From contig NZ_OESS01000001.1 of NCBI RefSeq assembly GCF_900240285.1, positions 124,001 through 188,000 of the forward strand: a DNA stretch of 64,000 nt, in the 5' to 3' direction. The position numbers and the translations under genes are program-made. This document shows positions 9,013 to 18,203 of this stretch, in pieces (position 1 is the stretch's first letter; every line of letters begins with the position of its first letter). Origin of the DNA: Halobacillus sp. Marseille-P3879. GTDB taxonomy: Bacteria > Bacillota > Bacilli > Bacillales > Halobacillaceae. The notes beneath the pieces were generated by a model. The model saw nothing but the letters and a program-made list of their open reading frames with translations. It had not been told where the DNA came from and ran no database searches.

Positions 9013-9473
9013 TTATTTGGAAGGGGTTACTACACTACATGAGCCAGGAATAATGGGATAAAAAAGCTTTATGCAGAGACTTTGCTAAGAATAAACCAAT
9101 GAACTTTACGGAGAAACTCTTCAAAGAGAAGATGAAGAAGCAGAATATAATATAAGTGCTTGGCCCCGCTCTGGTAAAGCGATAACGCGGTGGGGGTCAG
9201 GCATTTTTTTAGTTTCAACATATAGTCACTGGTGAAAGTGGTGTTCGAAAAGAAGAGAAAGATTCAGATTAAACCTAGCGGCACTTAAAAGTCAGGTGAA
9301 ATAAGACATGAGAAGGCCCTAACAAGCATAGACAGATACAGGAGATTACGTATTGACTGAAGAACAGATTTGAGAGATATTCAGGATGAGACATATATTT
9401 ATAAGACTAAAGCACTTAAGTTATTGATTTATTCAAATTATCGAAAGCTTTGTTTTTAAAGGAGGCAATTAAT
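9013..9473. other. Gene-free stretch between PTS and DUF262 genes
   Basis: No convincing coding frame is present. The stretch holds the hairpin repeat at 9155-9210, which probably terminates the PTS transcript. The remaining part is AT-rich without a clear promoter. Confidence 0.5.
9155..9210 (+). repeat. Dispersed hairpin repeat (copy 1), acting as terminator
   Basis: The unit begins AGTGCTTGGCCCCGCTCTGG, continues with a TAAAGCGATAA core and ends in TCAGGC; its ends fold into an imperfect stem and it is followed by seven T. A diverged copy lies at 17889-17935 with the same order of blocks. It resembles the short palindromic intergenic repeats common in Bacillaceae genomes. The T run suggests it serves as the PTS terminator here. 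Confidence 0.6.
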
Positions 9474-11090
9474 TTGTATCAACCTGAACCGCAGTCTATC
9501 ATATTTTCAACTTTAATTAGTGATATAGATAAAGGGATTATAAAGATTCCTCAATTTCAAAGAGACTTTGTGTGGTCTCTAGAACAGTCTGCTAAACTTA
9601 TTGATAGTATTGTCAAAGGTTTTCCGATAGGCACATTTATCTTATGGGAATCTGATGAAGACCTACGTTCCATTAGAAATATTGGAGGTGCAAACCTTCC
9701 GTCTACACCTCCAGGGTCAATGTGTCAGTATGTTTTGGATGGTCAACAAAGAATGACAAGTTTATATGCGAGTCTAAAAGGATTGAAGGTAAATAGAGAT
9801 AAAAAAGAAGAGGACTTTTCTAAGATTTATATAGACCTCATGGCAGGTTCAGAAGAATCTATAGTGATTACTGATATAAGTGATAGAGATCAGAGTGAAT
9901 TTGTATCAATACAAAAACTATTATACGGGGGATTTGCTGAATTAGGAGCATATCCTCCATCTTTGCATGATGCTTTGCAAAAATATAAGGATATACTGAC
10001 AACCTATCGTTTTTCTACTATTTTATTACGTGGTGCTTCTCTGGACGTTGCCACGGAAGTGTTTACCAGATTGAATATAGGGGGGAAAAGTCTGACTGTT
10101 TTTGAAATTATGGTAGCAAAAACTTACGATGCAGATAGAGAATTTGACTTAGCGGAAAAATTTGAAGAATTTATTACTGACTTAGAGCAAGTAGGCTATG
10201 AAACAATTTCTGCAAGTACAGTTTTACAAACGATCTCAGTGTTATTAAAAGGTGAATGTACCAGAAAAGACATATTAAAACTTGATAAGAAAGCGTTTAT
10301 AGATATTTGGGAAGAGGCTATAAATTCTATCCATAAAGCCATTGAGTACTTTAGAAATTCCTATAGGATTCCTGTTTCAAAAATATTACCTTATAATGCA
10401 TTAGTTGTTCCATTTGCTTATTTCTTTTATAGGCATCCCAATAAACCAGTAAATGATATGAAAAAATATTTGGATGATTTCTTCTGGCGAGTCTCTCTTT
10501 CAGAAAGGTATTCAAGTTCATTAGAGGGGAAAATTGCTCAGGATATAAAAAGAATTGATCGAATACTAAAAAGTGAATTTCCTAGATACGAGCATCAGTT
10601 GGATATCAGTAAAGAATCTATAATAGAGAATGGTGGTTTTAATGCAAATAGAAGCTTTATAAAAGCTATTTTATGTATAATGGCTTACCAGGAACCTAAA
10701 TCTTTTAGTGATAACTCTATTGTAAGAATAAATAACGACTGGTTAAAGAGAGCCAATAGCAAGAATTATCATCACTTTTTCCCTAAAGCTTATTTAAGAG
10801 GAGAAAAGGAAGATTTCTATATTAATCATATTCTTAACATCACCATAGTTGATGACTTTCTCAATAAAAACAGAATTAGAGCTAAAGCGCCTTCTAATTA
10901 CATGGGTGAGTTCAAAAAAGAGAATAATGAGTTAGATAAAACTATGGAGACCCATTTAATCAATGATTTAGAAGAATTCGGTGTCTGGGAGGATGATTAT
11001 GACCTATTCTTTGAGAAGAGAGCAGAAGTTTTTAAAGAAGAGTTTAAGAAAAGAACTATAAGTATGAGAAATGTAAAAAGTAAAAGTTAA
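9474..11090 (+). CDS. DUF262/DUF1524 protein, GmrSD-like restriction family
   Basis: This 538-residue protein joins a DUF262 (ParB/Srx-like NTPase) domain, with IPQFQRDFVW (25-34) and VLDGQQRMTS (87-96), to a C-terminal DUF1524 HNH-type nuclease domain showing YHHFFPKAYL followed by HILNITIVDD and an N-K-N segment. The fusion is the architecture of GmrSD-type IV restriction enzymes and SspE-like effectors that attack modified phage DNA. The TTG at 9474 is used because AAAGGAGG (9458-9465) precedes it by 8 nt; the TTG at 9450 lacks a site. It is a single-gene insert, AT-rich like the Gabija genes, between sugar and cell-wall hydrolase loci. Its target modification is unknown. Confidence 0.78.
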   Translation: MYQPEPQSIIFSTLISDIDKGIIKIPQFQRDFVWSLEQSAKLIDSIVKGFPIGTFILWESDEDLRSIRNIGGANLPSTPPGSMCQYVLDGQQRMTSLYASLKGLKVNRDKKEEDFSKIYIDLMAGSEESIVITDISDRDQSEFVSIQKLLYGGFAELGAYPPSLHDALQKYKDILTTYRFSTILLRGASLDVATEVFTRLNIGGKSLTVFEIMVAKTYDADREFDLAEKFEEFITDLEQVGYETISASTVLQTISVLLKGECTRKDILKLDKKAFIDIWEEAINSIHKAIEYFRNSYRIPVSKILPYNALVVPFAYFFYRHPNKPVNDMKKYLDDFFWRVSLSERYSSSLEGKIAQDIKRIDRILKSEFPRYEHQLDISKESIIENGGFNANRSFIKAILCIMAYQEPKSFSDNSIVRINNDWLKRANSKNYHHFFPKAYLRGEKEDFYINHILNITIVDDFLNKNRIRAKAPSNYMGEFKKENNELDKTMETHLINDLEEFGVWEDDYDLFFEKRAEVFKEEFKKRTISMRNVKSKS

Positions 11091-11143
11091 AATTAGTTGG
11101 TTTTTAAGAATGAGTTGAGTTTAAAATCTTATTCAGCCAAGAG

Positions 11144-11188
11144 AAGCCTAAATGATTTAGTGATTGTATTCCTAATTCATTTAGGCTT
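11144..11188. terminator. Inverted repeat after the DUF262 gene
   Basis: AAGCCTAAATGA (11144-11155) and TCATTTAGGCTT (11177-11188) form a perfect 12-bp stem with a 21-nt loop. The following bases are AT-rich but not a T run, so termination is likely but not certain. Confidence 0.55.
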
Positions 11189-11387
11189 AATATTCTAATG
11201 GTTTGTAAAGGGAGGAGAAAACACTGTCTAATATAGAGTGGCTATTGCCAGAAGTATCTAAACTTCTGTTTAAAGAGTCTTACCATGAAAATTTTTATAA
11301 AAGAGCTCTTCGCTCCTTCTTGTACATGCTCAATGTTATACATAACTGGCTGTTTAAGGAGTTTATGAAGATGGAAAATCTAAAAAA

Positions 11388-11425
11388 TGAACCCTCTCAA
11401 GAATTTACTGAGAGGGTTCATTTAT
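11388..11425. terminator. Bidirectional terminator before nagZ 3' end
   Basis: TGAACCCTCTCA (11388-11399) and TGAGAGGGTTCA (11409-11420) form a perfect 12-bp stem with A run on the left and T-rich sequence on the right. On the minus strand it terminates the nagZ transcript just past its stop codon. Confidence 0.85.
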
Positions 11426-11429
11426 TAAA

Positions 11430-13202
11430 TTAGTAGGATAGGCCGTGACCATATTCGTATAACTCTGGGATGGTCACCGGCAGTTTTCCTGCAGGGTTAA
11501 CTTCTCCGGTCAATACTTTGGCTAATGCTTCTACTGAAATTTCTTCGAATCCGTAGGTCAGAACGTTCGCTTCAATATCAGGGAAAGCCATAATATCATA
11601 GGGATTTCTCATAGAAGTAACGATGACCTCCTTGCCTGTGCTTTGCAGCTCTTCCACAAGTCGCTGCTGGGCTTCATTTGTATTAGCTGTATATGCGGTA
11701 ACGATCACTTTGTCTGCTCCTTCAGCTTGCTCCACTGCATGTTCGATCTCACTGGAAGTGGGACTTGTCCCTGTGGCCAGTAAGCGGGAGTCTACCCCTT
11801 CATTGTTCAGCAGATCGGCTAGTAAATCCGGACTTCCTATCGAGGGGCCAGTGATAAACATTTCGTCGTCAGCTTCCAATGGCAATACGTCTTCATTTTT
11901 TACAAGTGTAATACTGTCTTCTGTCATTTGGTCCGCTAGGGCCAGGTTTTCTTCCAGCCCAATATTTTGAAGGGCGTCCTCTGAAACACTTGGATCATCA
12001 AACAGACCTCGTTTAAATTTCATTTCTAATATACGGAATACGGATTCATCGACTCTTTTCTCTGAGATTTCTCCTTCTTCCACAGCTTCAAGCATAGCGT
12101 CGTAGGCTAGAGGTACATTTGGCGGGTTGAGCAGGATATCGGCGCCTGCCTTGAAGGCTTCGACGGGCACTTCTTCCGGCGGAACGACATTCGCTCCTGA
12201 CATTCCTAAGCTGTCCGTGATGATCACTCCTTCAAAACCCATTTCCTCCCTGAGTAAATCGGTCAGAATAGGCTTGGATAGAGTGGCAGGAAGTCCTGAA
12301 TCATCCAGGGCCGGTACGACAATATGGGCGGGCATGATGGAGTCGATTCCTGCATCGATAGCGGCTTTAAAAGGTTTTAAATCCACTTCGTGAAGTGTTT
12401 CTAAATCATGGTTAATAATAGGCAGACCGTAATGAGAGTCTACGTTTGTATCCCCGTGTCCAGGGAAGTGTTTGGCGGTGGCTGATACATTTTCACTTTG
12501 GAATCCAGATACTTGAGCAGAGCCTAGTTCCGCAACTAAATCGGGATTTTCTGAATAGGAACGCACGCCGATGACAGGATTCTCTGGATTAACGTTTACA
12601 TCTAAATCGGGTGCTAAATCCATGTTGATGCCAAGGCTTTTTTGTTCCATTCCCATGATTTCAGCGGATTGCTTTGCATATTCTGCTGAACGTGTGGCGC
12701 CTATGGCCATGTTACCCGGGAATACGGTCGCAGGTTCCGTCACACGGGCTACGACACCGCCTTCCTGATCAGTAGCGATCATTAAAGGAATAGGCATTCT
12801 TTGCTCCATGGCGATGTCCTGCAGGCCGTTAGACAGTGATTGAACCTGCTCAAAATCAATCGGGGTGCCGATGTTATCTGTCCAATTAAAGTAAATCACT
12901 CCACCTATGTGATATTTTTCAATGGCTTCTTCAAAGTTTTTTGCCCCACGGTTTTGGTTGATATTCGTTTCCTCATAATTCGGGTCCGTGGGGGTTTGTC
13001 CATAAACATGGATCATGAATAATTGGCCGATTTTCTCTTCAAGAGTCATGTGCTGGATTTTGCTTTGAATCCATCCTCTTTTTGGTTCTTTGCCTTCCCA
13101 TCCGGGCTTGCTGCTATCATTCCATGAGGCTTGTGTGACACTAGGAAGTACAAGGAAAAGAATCATTAAGCACATCCATGAACGTAACAAATGCTTTTTC
13201 AT
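11430..13202 (-). CDS. nagZ: Secreted GH3 beta-N-acetylglucosaminidase (NagZ type)
   Basis: This 590-residue enzyme has a signal peptide (hydrophobic 8-22, likely cut near TQAS) and a GH3 catalytic barrel with the NagZ-specific His/Asp motif KHFPGHGDT (244-252) and nucleophile Asp330 in IITDSLGM. A GH3 C-terminal alpha/beta domain occupies about 420-590, as in Bacillus NagZ. It removes N-acetylglucosamine from muropeptides during cell-wall turnover outside the membrane. Its ATG lies 2 nt after the stop of the exo-endo-phosphatase gene, so the two are translationally coupled. Transcription ends at the hairpin at 11388. Specificity is inferred from the KHFPGHGDT motif. Confidence 0.88.
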   Translation of the reverse strand: MKKHLLRSWMCLMILFLVLPSVTQASWNDSSKPGWEGKEPKRGWIQSKIQHMTLEEKIGQLFMIHVYGQTPTDPNYEETNINQNRGAKNFEEAIEKYHIGGVIYFNWTDNIGTPIDFEQVQSLSNGLQDIAMEQRMPIPLMIATDQEGGVVARVTEPATVFPGNMAIGATRSAEYAKQSAEIMGMEQKSLGINMDLAPDLDVNVNPENPVIGVRSYSENPDLVAELGSAQVSGFQSENVSATAKHFPGHGDTNVDSHYGLPIINHDLETLHEVDLKPFKAAIDAGIDSIMPAHIVVPALDDSGLPATLSKPILTDLLREEMGFEGVIITDSLGMSGANVVPPEEVPVEAFKAGADILLNPPNVPLAYDAMLEAVEEGEISEKRVDESVFRILEMKFKRGLFDDPSVSEDALQNIGLEENLALADQMTEDSITLVKNEDVLPLEADDEMFITGPSIGSPDLLADLLNNEGVDSRLLATGTSPTSSEIEHAVEQAEGADKVIVTAYTANTNEAQQRLVEELQSTGKEVIVTSMRNPYDIMAFPDIEANVLTYGFEEISVEALAKVLTGEVNPAGKLPVTIPELYEYGHGLSY

Positions 13203-13204
13203 AG

Positions 13205-14077
13205 TTAGTCACTTCCTTTTAAGATTTTTCCATTATTTCCGCGCTCTACGGATAAATCTGCAATTACAGGTAAGTGGTCTGAGGCTTCGGATTGGATAAG
13301 GTGTGCATCCAGTACTTCGATATCATCAGAAGCATAAATGTGATCAATTCGATTGTTAGGACTAAGGGAAGGATAAGTGTAACCGGGAGTAGTGTTCACA
13401 GTGTTCCAGACGTCTGTAAATTTTTCTGAAAGAGGACGGAGTTCATTCGCTTCAGGAGAAGCATTCATGTCTCCCATCAATACTTTAGAGCCTGGCTGTT
13501 CTTCAAATATTTGCAGCATATCATCTACTTGCATTTCACGGATGTATGGATCCCCGCGGTAATCTAAGTGTGTGGAATAAAAGGGAATGAGTGATCCTTG
13601 AACGTTAATAATCGCTTCTGCAAATCCTGGGGTAAGTTTAGGTTCTGGTGAGGCATCCTGGGTGGAAAGTCTGGTGATTTCTTGATTGGTTTCTTTTAGA
13701 ATGGGGTACTTGCTCATGATGGCGACGCCGAATTGCTGTCTCGGACCGTTTTCTTCCAGAGGGGCATTATCATAAATCGGAGCAAAGGTGTAGTTCATAT
13801 CTAGTTGGTCAGCTAATCGGTCCACCACGTTTTCAAATTGGCTGCGCGCGCCCCAGTGAACATCAACCTCCTGTAAAGCGACGACCTCAGCCTGGCTTTC
13901 TTTAATAACGTCTGCGATGTGGTCAGGATCGTATTGACCGTCAGCTCCCATCCCTGCCTGAATGTTGTAAGTCATCACACGAACATCTACAGATTTACCA
14001 TCTTCAGCAGCAACAGGTAAAGCAATTGAAACGAACACGAAAACCACTGCGATAATAAAAAACCAGCGGATTTTCAA
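13205..14077 (-). CDS. Secreted endonuclease/exonuclease/phosphatase-family protein
   Basis: This is a 290-residue EEP-fold hydrolase with a signal peptide (hydrophobic 5-20, AxA-type cut near VAAE). Metal and catalytic motifs are all visible: MTYNIQAG, ALQEVDVHW, STHLDYRGD, GDMNASP, NRIDHIY and SDHLPV. Members cut DNA, sphingomyelin or phosphoinositides, so the exact substrate is open; a secreted nuclease or phosphodiesterase is most likely. The TTG at 14077 is preferred because GGAGAGG lies 7-8 nt upstream and it gives a clean signal peptide; the TTG at 14095 overlaps that site. It is the first gene of an operon with nagZ, suggesting a scavenging role for cell-wall or phosphate material. 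Confidence 0.82.
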   Translation of the reverse strand: MKIRWFFIIAVVFVFVSIALPVAAEDGKSVDVRVMTYNIQAGMGADGQYDPDHIADVIKESQAEVVALQEVDVHWGARSQFENVVDRLADQLDMNYTFAPIYDNAPLEENGPRQQFGVAIMSKYPILKETNQEITRLSTQDASPEPKLTPGFAEAIINVQGSLIPFYSTHLDYRGDPYIREMQVDDMLQIFEEQPGSKVLMGDMNASPEANELRPLSEKFTDVWNTVNTTPGYTYPSLSPNNRIDHIYASDDIEVLDAHLIQSEASDHLPVIADLSVERGNNGKILKGSD

Positions 14078-14281
14078 ATCATCCTCTCCTTTCAAATTAT
14101 TGTTTTTCTCTCATTAAGCATAATGCAGAAGGTATATAGTTGTCTATACAACAAATTACCTTAATTACCCATCTTATTATTTAAAATGAGTCTCTTTTCC
14201 TCTCTTTTTATACTAATGACTAACTTTTGGGCTGAGTATAAGGAACTATTTAAAATAACAATCATAGGAAGGATGATTCTT

Positions 14282-14329
14282 ATGCCAGACTTTTTCAATA
14301 ACAGCTCCAGAAATGTAAAGAATGGTTAG
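14282..14329 (+). CDS. Possible 15-residue peptide ORF
   Basis: A short frame, MPDFFNNSSRNVKNG, is preceded by AGGAAGGA (14265-14272) at a good 9-nt spacing and followed 23 nt later by a strong terminator. A small transcript of this kind is therefore plausible. No similarity is recognised. It lies between convergent neighbours' ends in a 371-nt stretch that otherwise has no gene. Chance occurrence cannot be excluded. Confidence 0.3.
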   Translation: MPDFFNNSSRNVKNG

Positions 14330-14352
14330 GATAAAACTCTGCCTAAACGAAA

Positions 14353-14400
14353 AAACACATGAAACCAGATGTAAGAATCTTGGTTTCATGCGTTTTTTTT
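14353..14400. terminator. Strong bidirectional terminator
   Basis: A 15-bp stem with one mismatch, AAACACATGAAACCA with TGGTTTCATGCGTTT (14381-14395), has T runs on both strands. On the minus strand it ends the gamma-glutamyltransferase transcript; on the plus strand it ends the putative small transcript. Confidence 0.85.
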
Positions 14401-14448
14401 ATCTTGAGTCTCTGACAATTAATACTTATGCCAGAGCATCTTTCTCTT

Positions 14449-17154
14449 TTAATTACCTCTCTTATTCTTCCCTGGCACATCATCAGGCGGGCCATTGCCC
14501 GGTTTATTGCCGCCTTTTATAGGCTTATCGGATTCTACTACAGCACTTCCGCCGCCTCGTCGTACAGCTTCTGCGGTCGGAGTGACTTTCCCATTTTTAT
14601 GAAATGCTATGCCGGTCGCTGCACCAATTCCTTGGACCGCTGTTGCAGGAGAGAAACGGTGGCCCATTTCTTCCCATTCATTCTTCATACTTTCAAACTC
14701 TTCATTCCAATAATTCACCTCATAATCAGCCCTGCTGTCAAAATTATTCCTCTGGCTGACTCTTGGTTCCGCAAACGCTTCTGGCAGAGGCATATTGAAA
14801 TCCAGATGGCTCATCATAATCTGTGATACTGTTGTTAAAATAGTATCACTGCCAGGGGCTCCAAGGGTCAGGACGGGCTTTCCTTTTTCCATAACCAAAG
14901 TAGGGGACATACTGCTTAACGAACGCATGCCCGGTCTAGGATAGTTAGGGTGGGAAGGATCTTCGGACGGTATACGTCCGTACAAAGCGTTATTTAATAA
15001 GAACCCATGATCAGGGACCACCATTCCATTTCCACCAATAGAGACGATCGTCGTTGTATAGCTTGCAATATTTCCATCTTTGTCCGATACAGAAGCGTGG
15101 ATAGTGGATTCATCTGCTTCTAGTGTTTGTTCAGTGTGCTCTTCTAATCGTTTTTGTTCCTCTTCAATTATTTCTTCTTCTTCCTCAATATTAGTTGATG
15201 GATTCGGGGAAGAGTTAAACAGTTGAGCATTTGCTTCTGCTGGCTCTGCAGGTTCCTCTTTGTTTTCCCACTCCTGGACATGAATGTTCTCCATAAAGAA
15301 GTCAATATCGGAATTGGACTCAAAATTGATGCCGCTCAGCAAGAGTTTCCCTTCCGAATAAGAAAGTTGATCTTCTTCACTCAATGGGTGTACAGCGAGC
15401 CATTCACCTGGTTCTTCTTCGCCTTCTTCCCAAATGCCTACTTTTAAGTTATTGTCCTCTTCTACAAAACGGACATTATGCCACTCTGTGGTCAAAGGAA
15501 AATCCAAACGTTTTAGAGTAGTAAAACTTGAATCCTTTGAGCGAAGCAGAACGGCTTCTTCTGTTTCTGTGTTAATTTCTAAGCCATACCCATTTTCAGG
15601 AATGGAACTGCCTGATCTCCAAACGTCTCCCTGAAGCCAAATTCTAAGCCGCTGATCATTGCCTATATTTGAAGCTCGAAAGGACATCGTAAGTTCTGGA
15701 TTTTCAAATGTGTCCATGTTTGCTGTAGCACGTCCGTACGCACTGCCCCTTCCTTCTTTCTTCTGTTTGAGAGAAAGCTTTCCTGTATTATTTTCCAGGA
15801 CAAGGGAAGCATCATCCGGGCTGCTTTGTGGTCCGGTATCCAGGCGGTGAAACTTTTCTTTGCTCCATAGGTCTCCGTCATTTCCATTGAAATCATAGGA
15901 GAAATCCGTTTTTTGAACAGGCTTGCCTGGTTTCCTATTAGGATTCTTTTCGTAAGGCCACGGATTTCCAGGTGCAATTTGCCCGTGGGCGGCTCGGTCA
16001 TCTTTAATTTGCTGATTTCTTTCCTGGGCAAAGCCTTTCGACAGCAATCCTTGGGTTGGAACATAGGCTTTTTCCGGATCTCCGATATATTCGCGGCGGT
16101 CCGCAACAGCAAGCCGCGTTGCTTCCATAAAATAGTGGTACGCTTCGGTTTTAGACATTTTACTAATGTTGTACTGGTCTAGAATGTTAAACGTTTCTCC
16201 TATAGTGATGCCGCCGCTTGAAGATGGCGGGACGCCGTAAATATCATACTTTTTATACTCGGAATGCGTAGCATCATAGGTTCTTGTTTCATAATCAGCC
16301 AGATCTTGAGGGGTTAGGTTTCCCTCTATGATGGTTTCATCTGTCCAGAGAGAGCTGACATCAGTGAAGTCAGGGTTTTCTACTAGCGGTGGCTGGTTAA
16401 TAGTCTCTATGATTTCACCCGCTATGTTCCCTTCATAAAAGGCGTTGCTTCCTTCTTCGGCTATGGAACGGTACGTATTGGCAAGGTCCTGATTTTTTAG
16501 AATATCTCCTTGTCCAGGCGGGTTGCCTTCTTCATCTAAAAATAGTTCACGGGTGGAAGCGAAAAGCCGAAACCTTTCCACATTTTCTTCTACTTCTCTC
16601 ACGAAGTTCGCATCGATCTCAAATCCTTCTTCCGCGACCTGGATAGCGGGGGCCAATACCTCTTTTAGAGACATCGTCCCATAAGAATCTAGAGCCTCTT
16701 CCCAGTTCTTCACAGTGCCGGGGATGGAAAAGGCAGCTCCACTGGAGATGCGCTGGGCGGAAGGAGCGATCAATCCTGTCTCTTCATCCGTATAGGCTGT
16801 CTCATCAAAAGCCTGGGGAGAAATAGAACGACTGTCGATCGCCACTGGATTTTCTTCTCCCTCCATATGTATAAGCATCATGCCGCCCCCGCCAATACCG
16901 CCTGAAAACGGGCGGGTCACGCCTTGAACGGCTGCAACTGCTATTGCAGCATCCACCGCATTGCCCCCCTGCTCAAGAATGTGCATACCCGCATGTGAGG
17001 CTTCTGGATCCTCAGAGGCCACCGCCCCTCCATAACCAGTCACAGAAGAACCCTGCTCCTTCATCCCTGATGCCTGGCCATGTCCGGGAAGAAAAAAAGC
17101 CGAACTCAGCATAAGCACAGCGGCTGAGGATGATATCCATTTTTTATATTTCAA
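14449..17154 (-). CDS. ggt: Gamma-glutamyltransferase with inserted LamG-like domain
   Basis: At 901 residues this is far longer than the usual ~580. A signal peptide (about 1-29) leads into the GGT large subunit (about 36-400, GGNAVDAAIA, RPFSGGIGGGG, PPSSSGG). Residues about 405-640 do not belong to GGT: they form a beta-rich LamG/concanavalin-like module with paired Trp and Asp residues (YDFNGNDGDLW to MENIHVQEWE), followed by a Glu-rich linker (655-680). The small subunit then starts at the autocatalytic nucleophile Thr684 in STIHASVSDKDGN, and SMSPTLVMEKG and the oxyanion region follow. It would be a secreted heterodimer that hydrolyses glutathione or poly-gamma-glutamate. The insert sits exactly where the precursor is cleaved, so it may stay on the large subunit as a carbohydrate-binding module. 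Confidence 0.85.
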   Translation of the reverse strand: MKYKKWISSSAAVLMLSSAFFLPGHGQASGMKEQGSSVTGYGGAVASEDPEASHAGMHILEQGGNAVDAAIAVAAVQGVTRPFSGGIGGGGMMLIHMEGEENPVAIDSRSISPQAFDETAYTDEETGLIAPSAQRISSGAAFSIPGTVKNWEEALDSYGTMSLKEVLAPAIQVAEEGFEIDANFVREVEENVERFRLFASTRELFLDEEGNPPGQGDILKNQDLANTYRSIAEEGSNAFYEGNIAGEIIETINQPPLVENPDFTDVSSLWTDETIIEGNLTPQDLADYETRTYDATHSEYKKYDIYGVPPSSSGGITIGETFNILDQYNISKMSKTEAYHYFMEATRLAVADRREYIGDPEKAYVPTQGLLSKGFAQERNQQIKDDRAAHGQIAPGNPWPYEKNPNRKPGKPVQKTDFSYDFNGNDGDLWSKEKFHRLDTGPQSSPDDASLVLENNTGKLSLKQKKEGRGSAYGRATANMDTFENPELTMSFRASNIGNDQRLRIWLQGDVWRSGSSIPENGYGLEINTETEEAVLLRSKDSSFTTLKRLDFPLTTEWHNVRFVEEDNNLKVGIWEEGEEEPGEWLAVHPLSEEDQLSYSEGKLLLSGINFESNSDIDFFMENIHVQEWENKEEPAEPAEANAQLFNSSPNPSTNIEEEEEIIEEEQKRLEEHTEQTLEADESTIHASVSDKDGNIASYTTTIVSIGGNGMVVPDHGFLLNNALYGRIPSEDPSHPNYPRPGMRSLSSMSPTLVMEKGKPVLTLGAPGSDTILTTVSQIMMSHLDFNMPLPEAFAEPRVSQRNNFDSRADYEVNYWNEEFESMKNEWEEMGHRFSPATAVQGIGAATGIAFHKNGKVTPTAEAVRRGGGSAVVESDKPIKGGNKPGNGPPDDVPGKNKRGN

Positions 17155-17438
17155 TAAACCTTCCTCCTCTTTTTTCTTAATATTCTTACATTTTATAACT
17201 AAAATTGAAATATATGAAATAATAAGTAGTGATATATTTATTTGCCGAGCTTATATAAGCCTAAGGTCTTGTGTCTATTGGTCGGGTATTTTGTTTTGAA
17301 TTTTAGATCTTTATTTTTTATTGATAATAAAGAACTATTTGATTAAGTGGTAAACAGTATTAAAAAATCACTTATTTTAAATTAATTGTGGTAAAAAAGA
17401 ATTGATTTTTGTATAATAATGGATAAACAGCTAATAAG

Positions 17439-17846
17439 TTGAATTTACCACTAGGTAAGGATGAAGAAGTAACTAGTTCTGAGAAATTCACAACGAATCT
17501 TGTTCTATCTTGGTTAAAGACTGATTTTTCCTTAAAGAGATTAGTTGGTTTGCAACCTAACACCCTATTGGGAGTTTTTCCTTTTGGGAAAAGTAAGGTT
17601 TCATATCCATTAAAAAATGTAGCAAGCGTAGGGGTTTCTACAAAATTACATTTGAGAAGACTGGGAGACTCTTTCTTAGGCGGGCTCATACTATTAGCTA
17701 TCGGTTCATTACCACTTCTCAATAGCTATACTAGTAGGATGATCACCCCAAATAATGCTGGGCATCCGGTTCGAATAGAAATTTCTATATTAGAAAAGGA
17801 TAAAGTCCAACAGTTTGTGAACAAAGTGATCTCCGATGTAGCATAG
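17439..17846 (+). CDS. Small membrane-associated protein, PH-like N-terminal fold
   Basis: This is a 135-residue protein. The first ~75 residues (KRLVGLQPNTLLGVFPFGK, then YPLKNVASVGV) look like a bacterial PH-like domain, followed by one hydrophobic segment (about 79-94) and a charged tail ending in a conserved-looking EKDKVQQFVNKVI stretch. The function is unknown. The frame opens just upstream and the first start is a TTG at 17439 without a clear ribosome binding site, so the N-terminus may be truncated or use another codon. A clean terminator follows. It stands alone between the transferase and the restriction gene. The minus-strand frame overlapping it is a shadow. Confidence 0.5.
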   Translation: MNLPLGKDEEVTSSEKFTTNLVLSWLKTDFSLKRLVGLQPNTLLGVFPFGKSKVSYPLKNVASVGVSTKLHLRRLGDSFLGGLILLAIGSLPLLNSYTSRMITPNNAGHPVRIEISILEKDKVQQFVNKVISDVA

Positions 17847-17849
17847 GAA

Positions 17850-17878
17850 AAAACCACTTGGCATCAAGTGGTTTTTTT
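17850..17878 (+). terminator. Rho-independent terminator
   Basis: AAAACCACTTG pairs with CAAGTGGTTTT (17865-17875) around a GCAT tetraloop and continues into T residues. Confidence 0.85.
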
Positions 17879-17888
17879 ATTGGGTGAA

Positions 17889-17935
17889 AGTGCCAGGCTT
17901 CGGTCTGCTAAAGTGATAAACGGTAGGAGTGAGGC
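17889..17935. repeat. Dispersed hairpin repeat (copy 2)
   Basis: AGTGCCAGGCTTCGGTCTGC, then TAAAGTGATAA and a closing GAGTGAGGC block, match the element at 9155 block by block with scattered substitutions. No T run follows, so it is probably not a terminator here. It occupies part of a 357-nt gene-free stretch (17847-18203) in which nothing else is recognised. Confidence 0.5.
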
Positions 17936-18203
17936 CGCTTTGTTAAGTACGAAAGAGGGTGGTGCGCAGTAATTAGGAACAACAAGGATATGTGTAAAAG
18001 CCTTCGGTTGCCTTATGAAAGCTGACAATTATGAGAAAACCCCATTTGAAAATGATAATTAGAAGCTCTTGAATTGAGAGAAGAAGCGTATTTTGTGATT
18101 GAACCTGAAAATATCAAACTCGGATAAGAATTTCTCTGAGGGAACGGAGCACGATAAGTACTTGTGATAAAATGGAAGAAATGATTGAAAGAGGAGGAAA
18201 CAG

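Noticed and set aside
11245-11433. 62-residue plus-strand frame between the DUF262 and nagZ genes
   Set aside because: It runs through the bidirectional terminator at 11388-11420, its only start near the ribosome binding site is a CTG or distant TTG, and the product matches nothing recognised.
14428-14826. 132-residue plus-strand frame
   Set aside because: It lies antisense to the conserved C-terminus of the gamma-glutamyltransferase and has no start signal.
17372-17722. 116-residue minus-strand frame
   Set aside because: It is the reverse of the plus-strand gene at 17439, without ribosome binding site and with unlikely composition.
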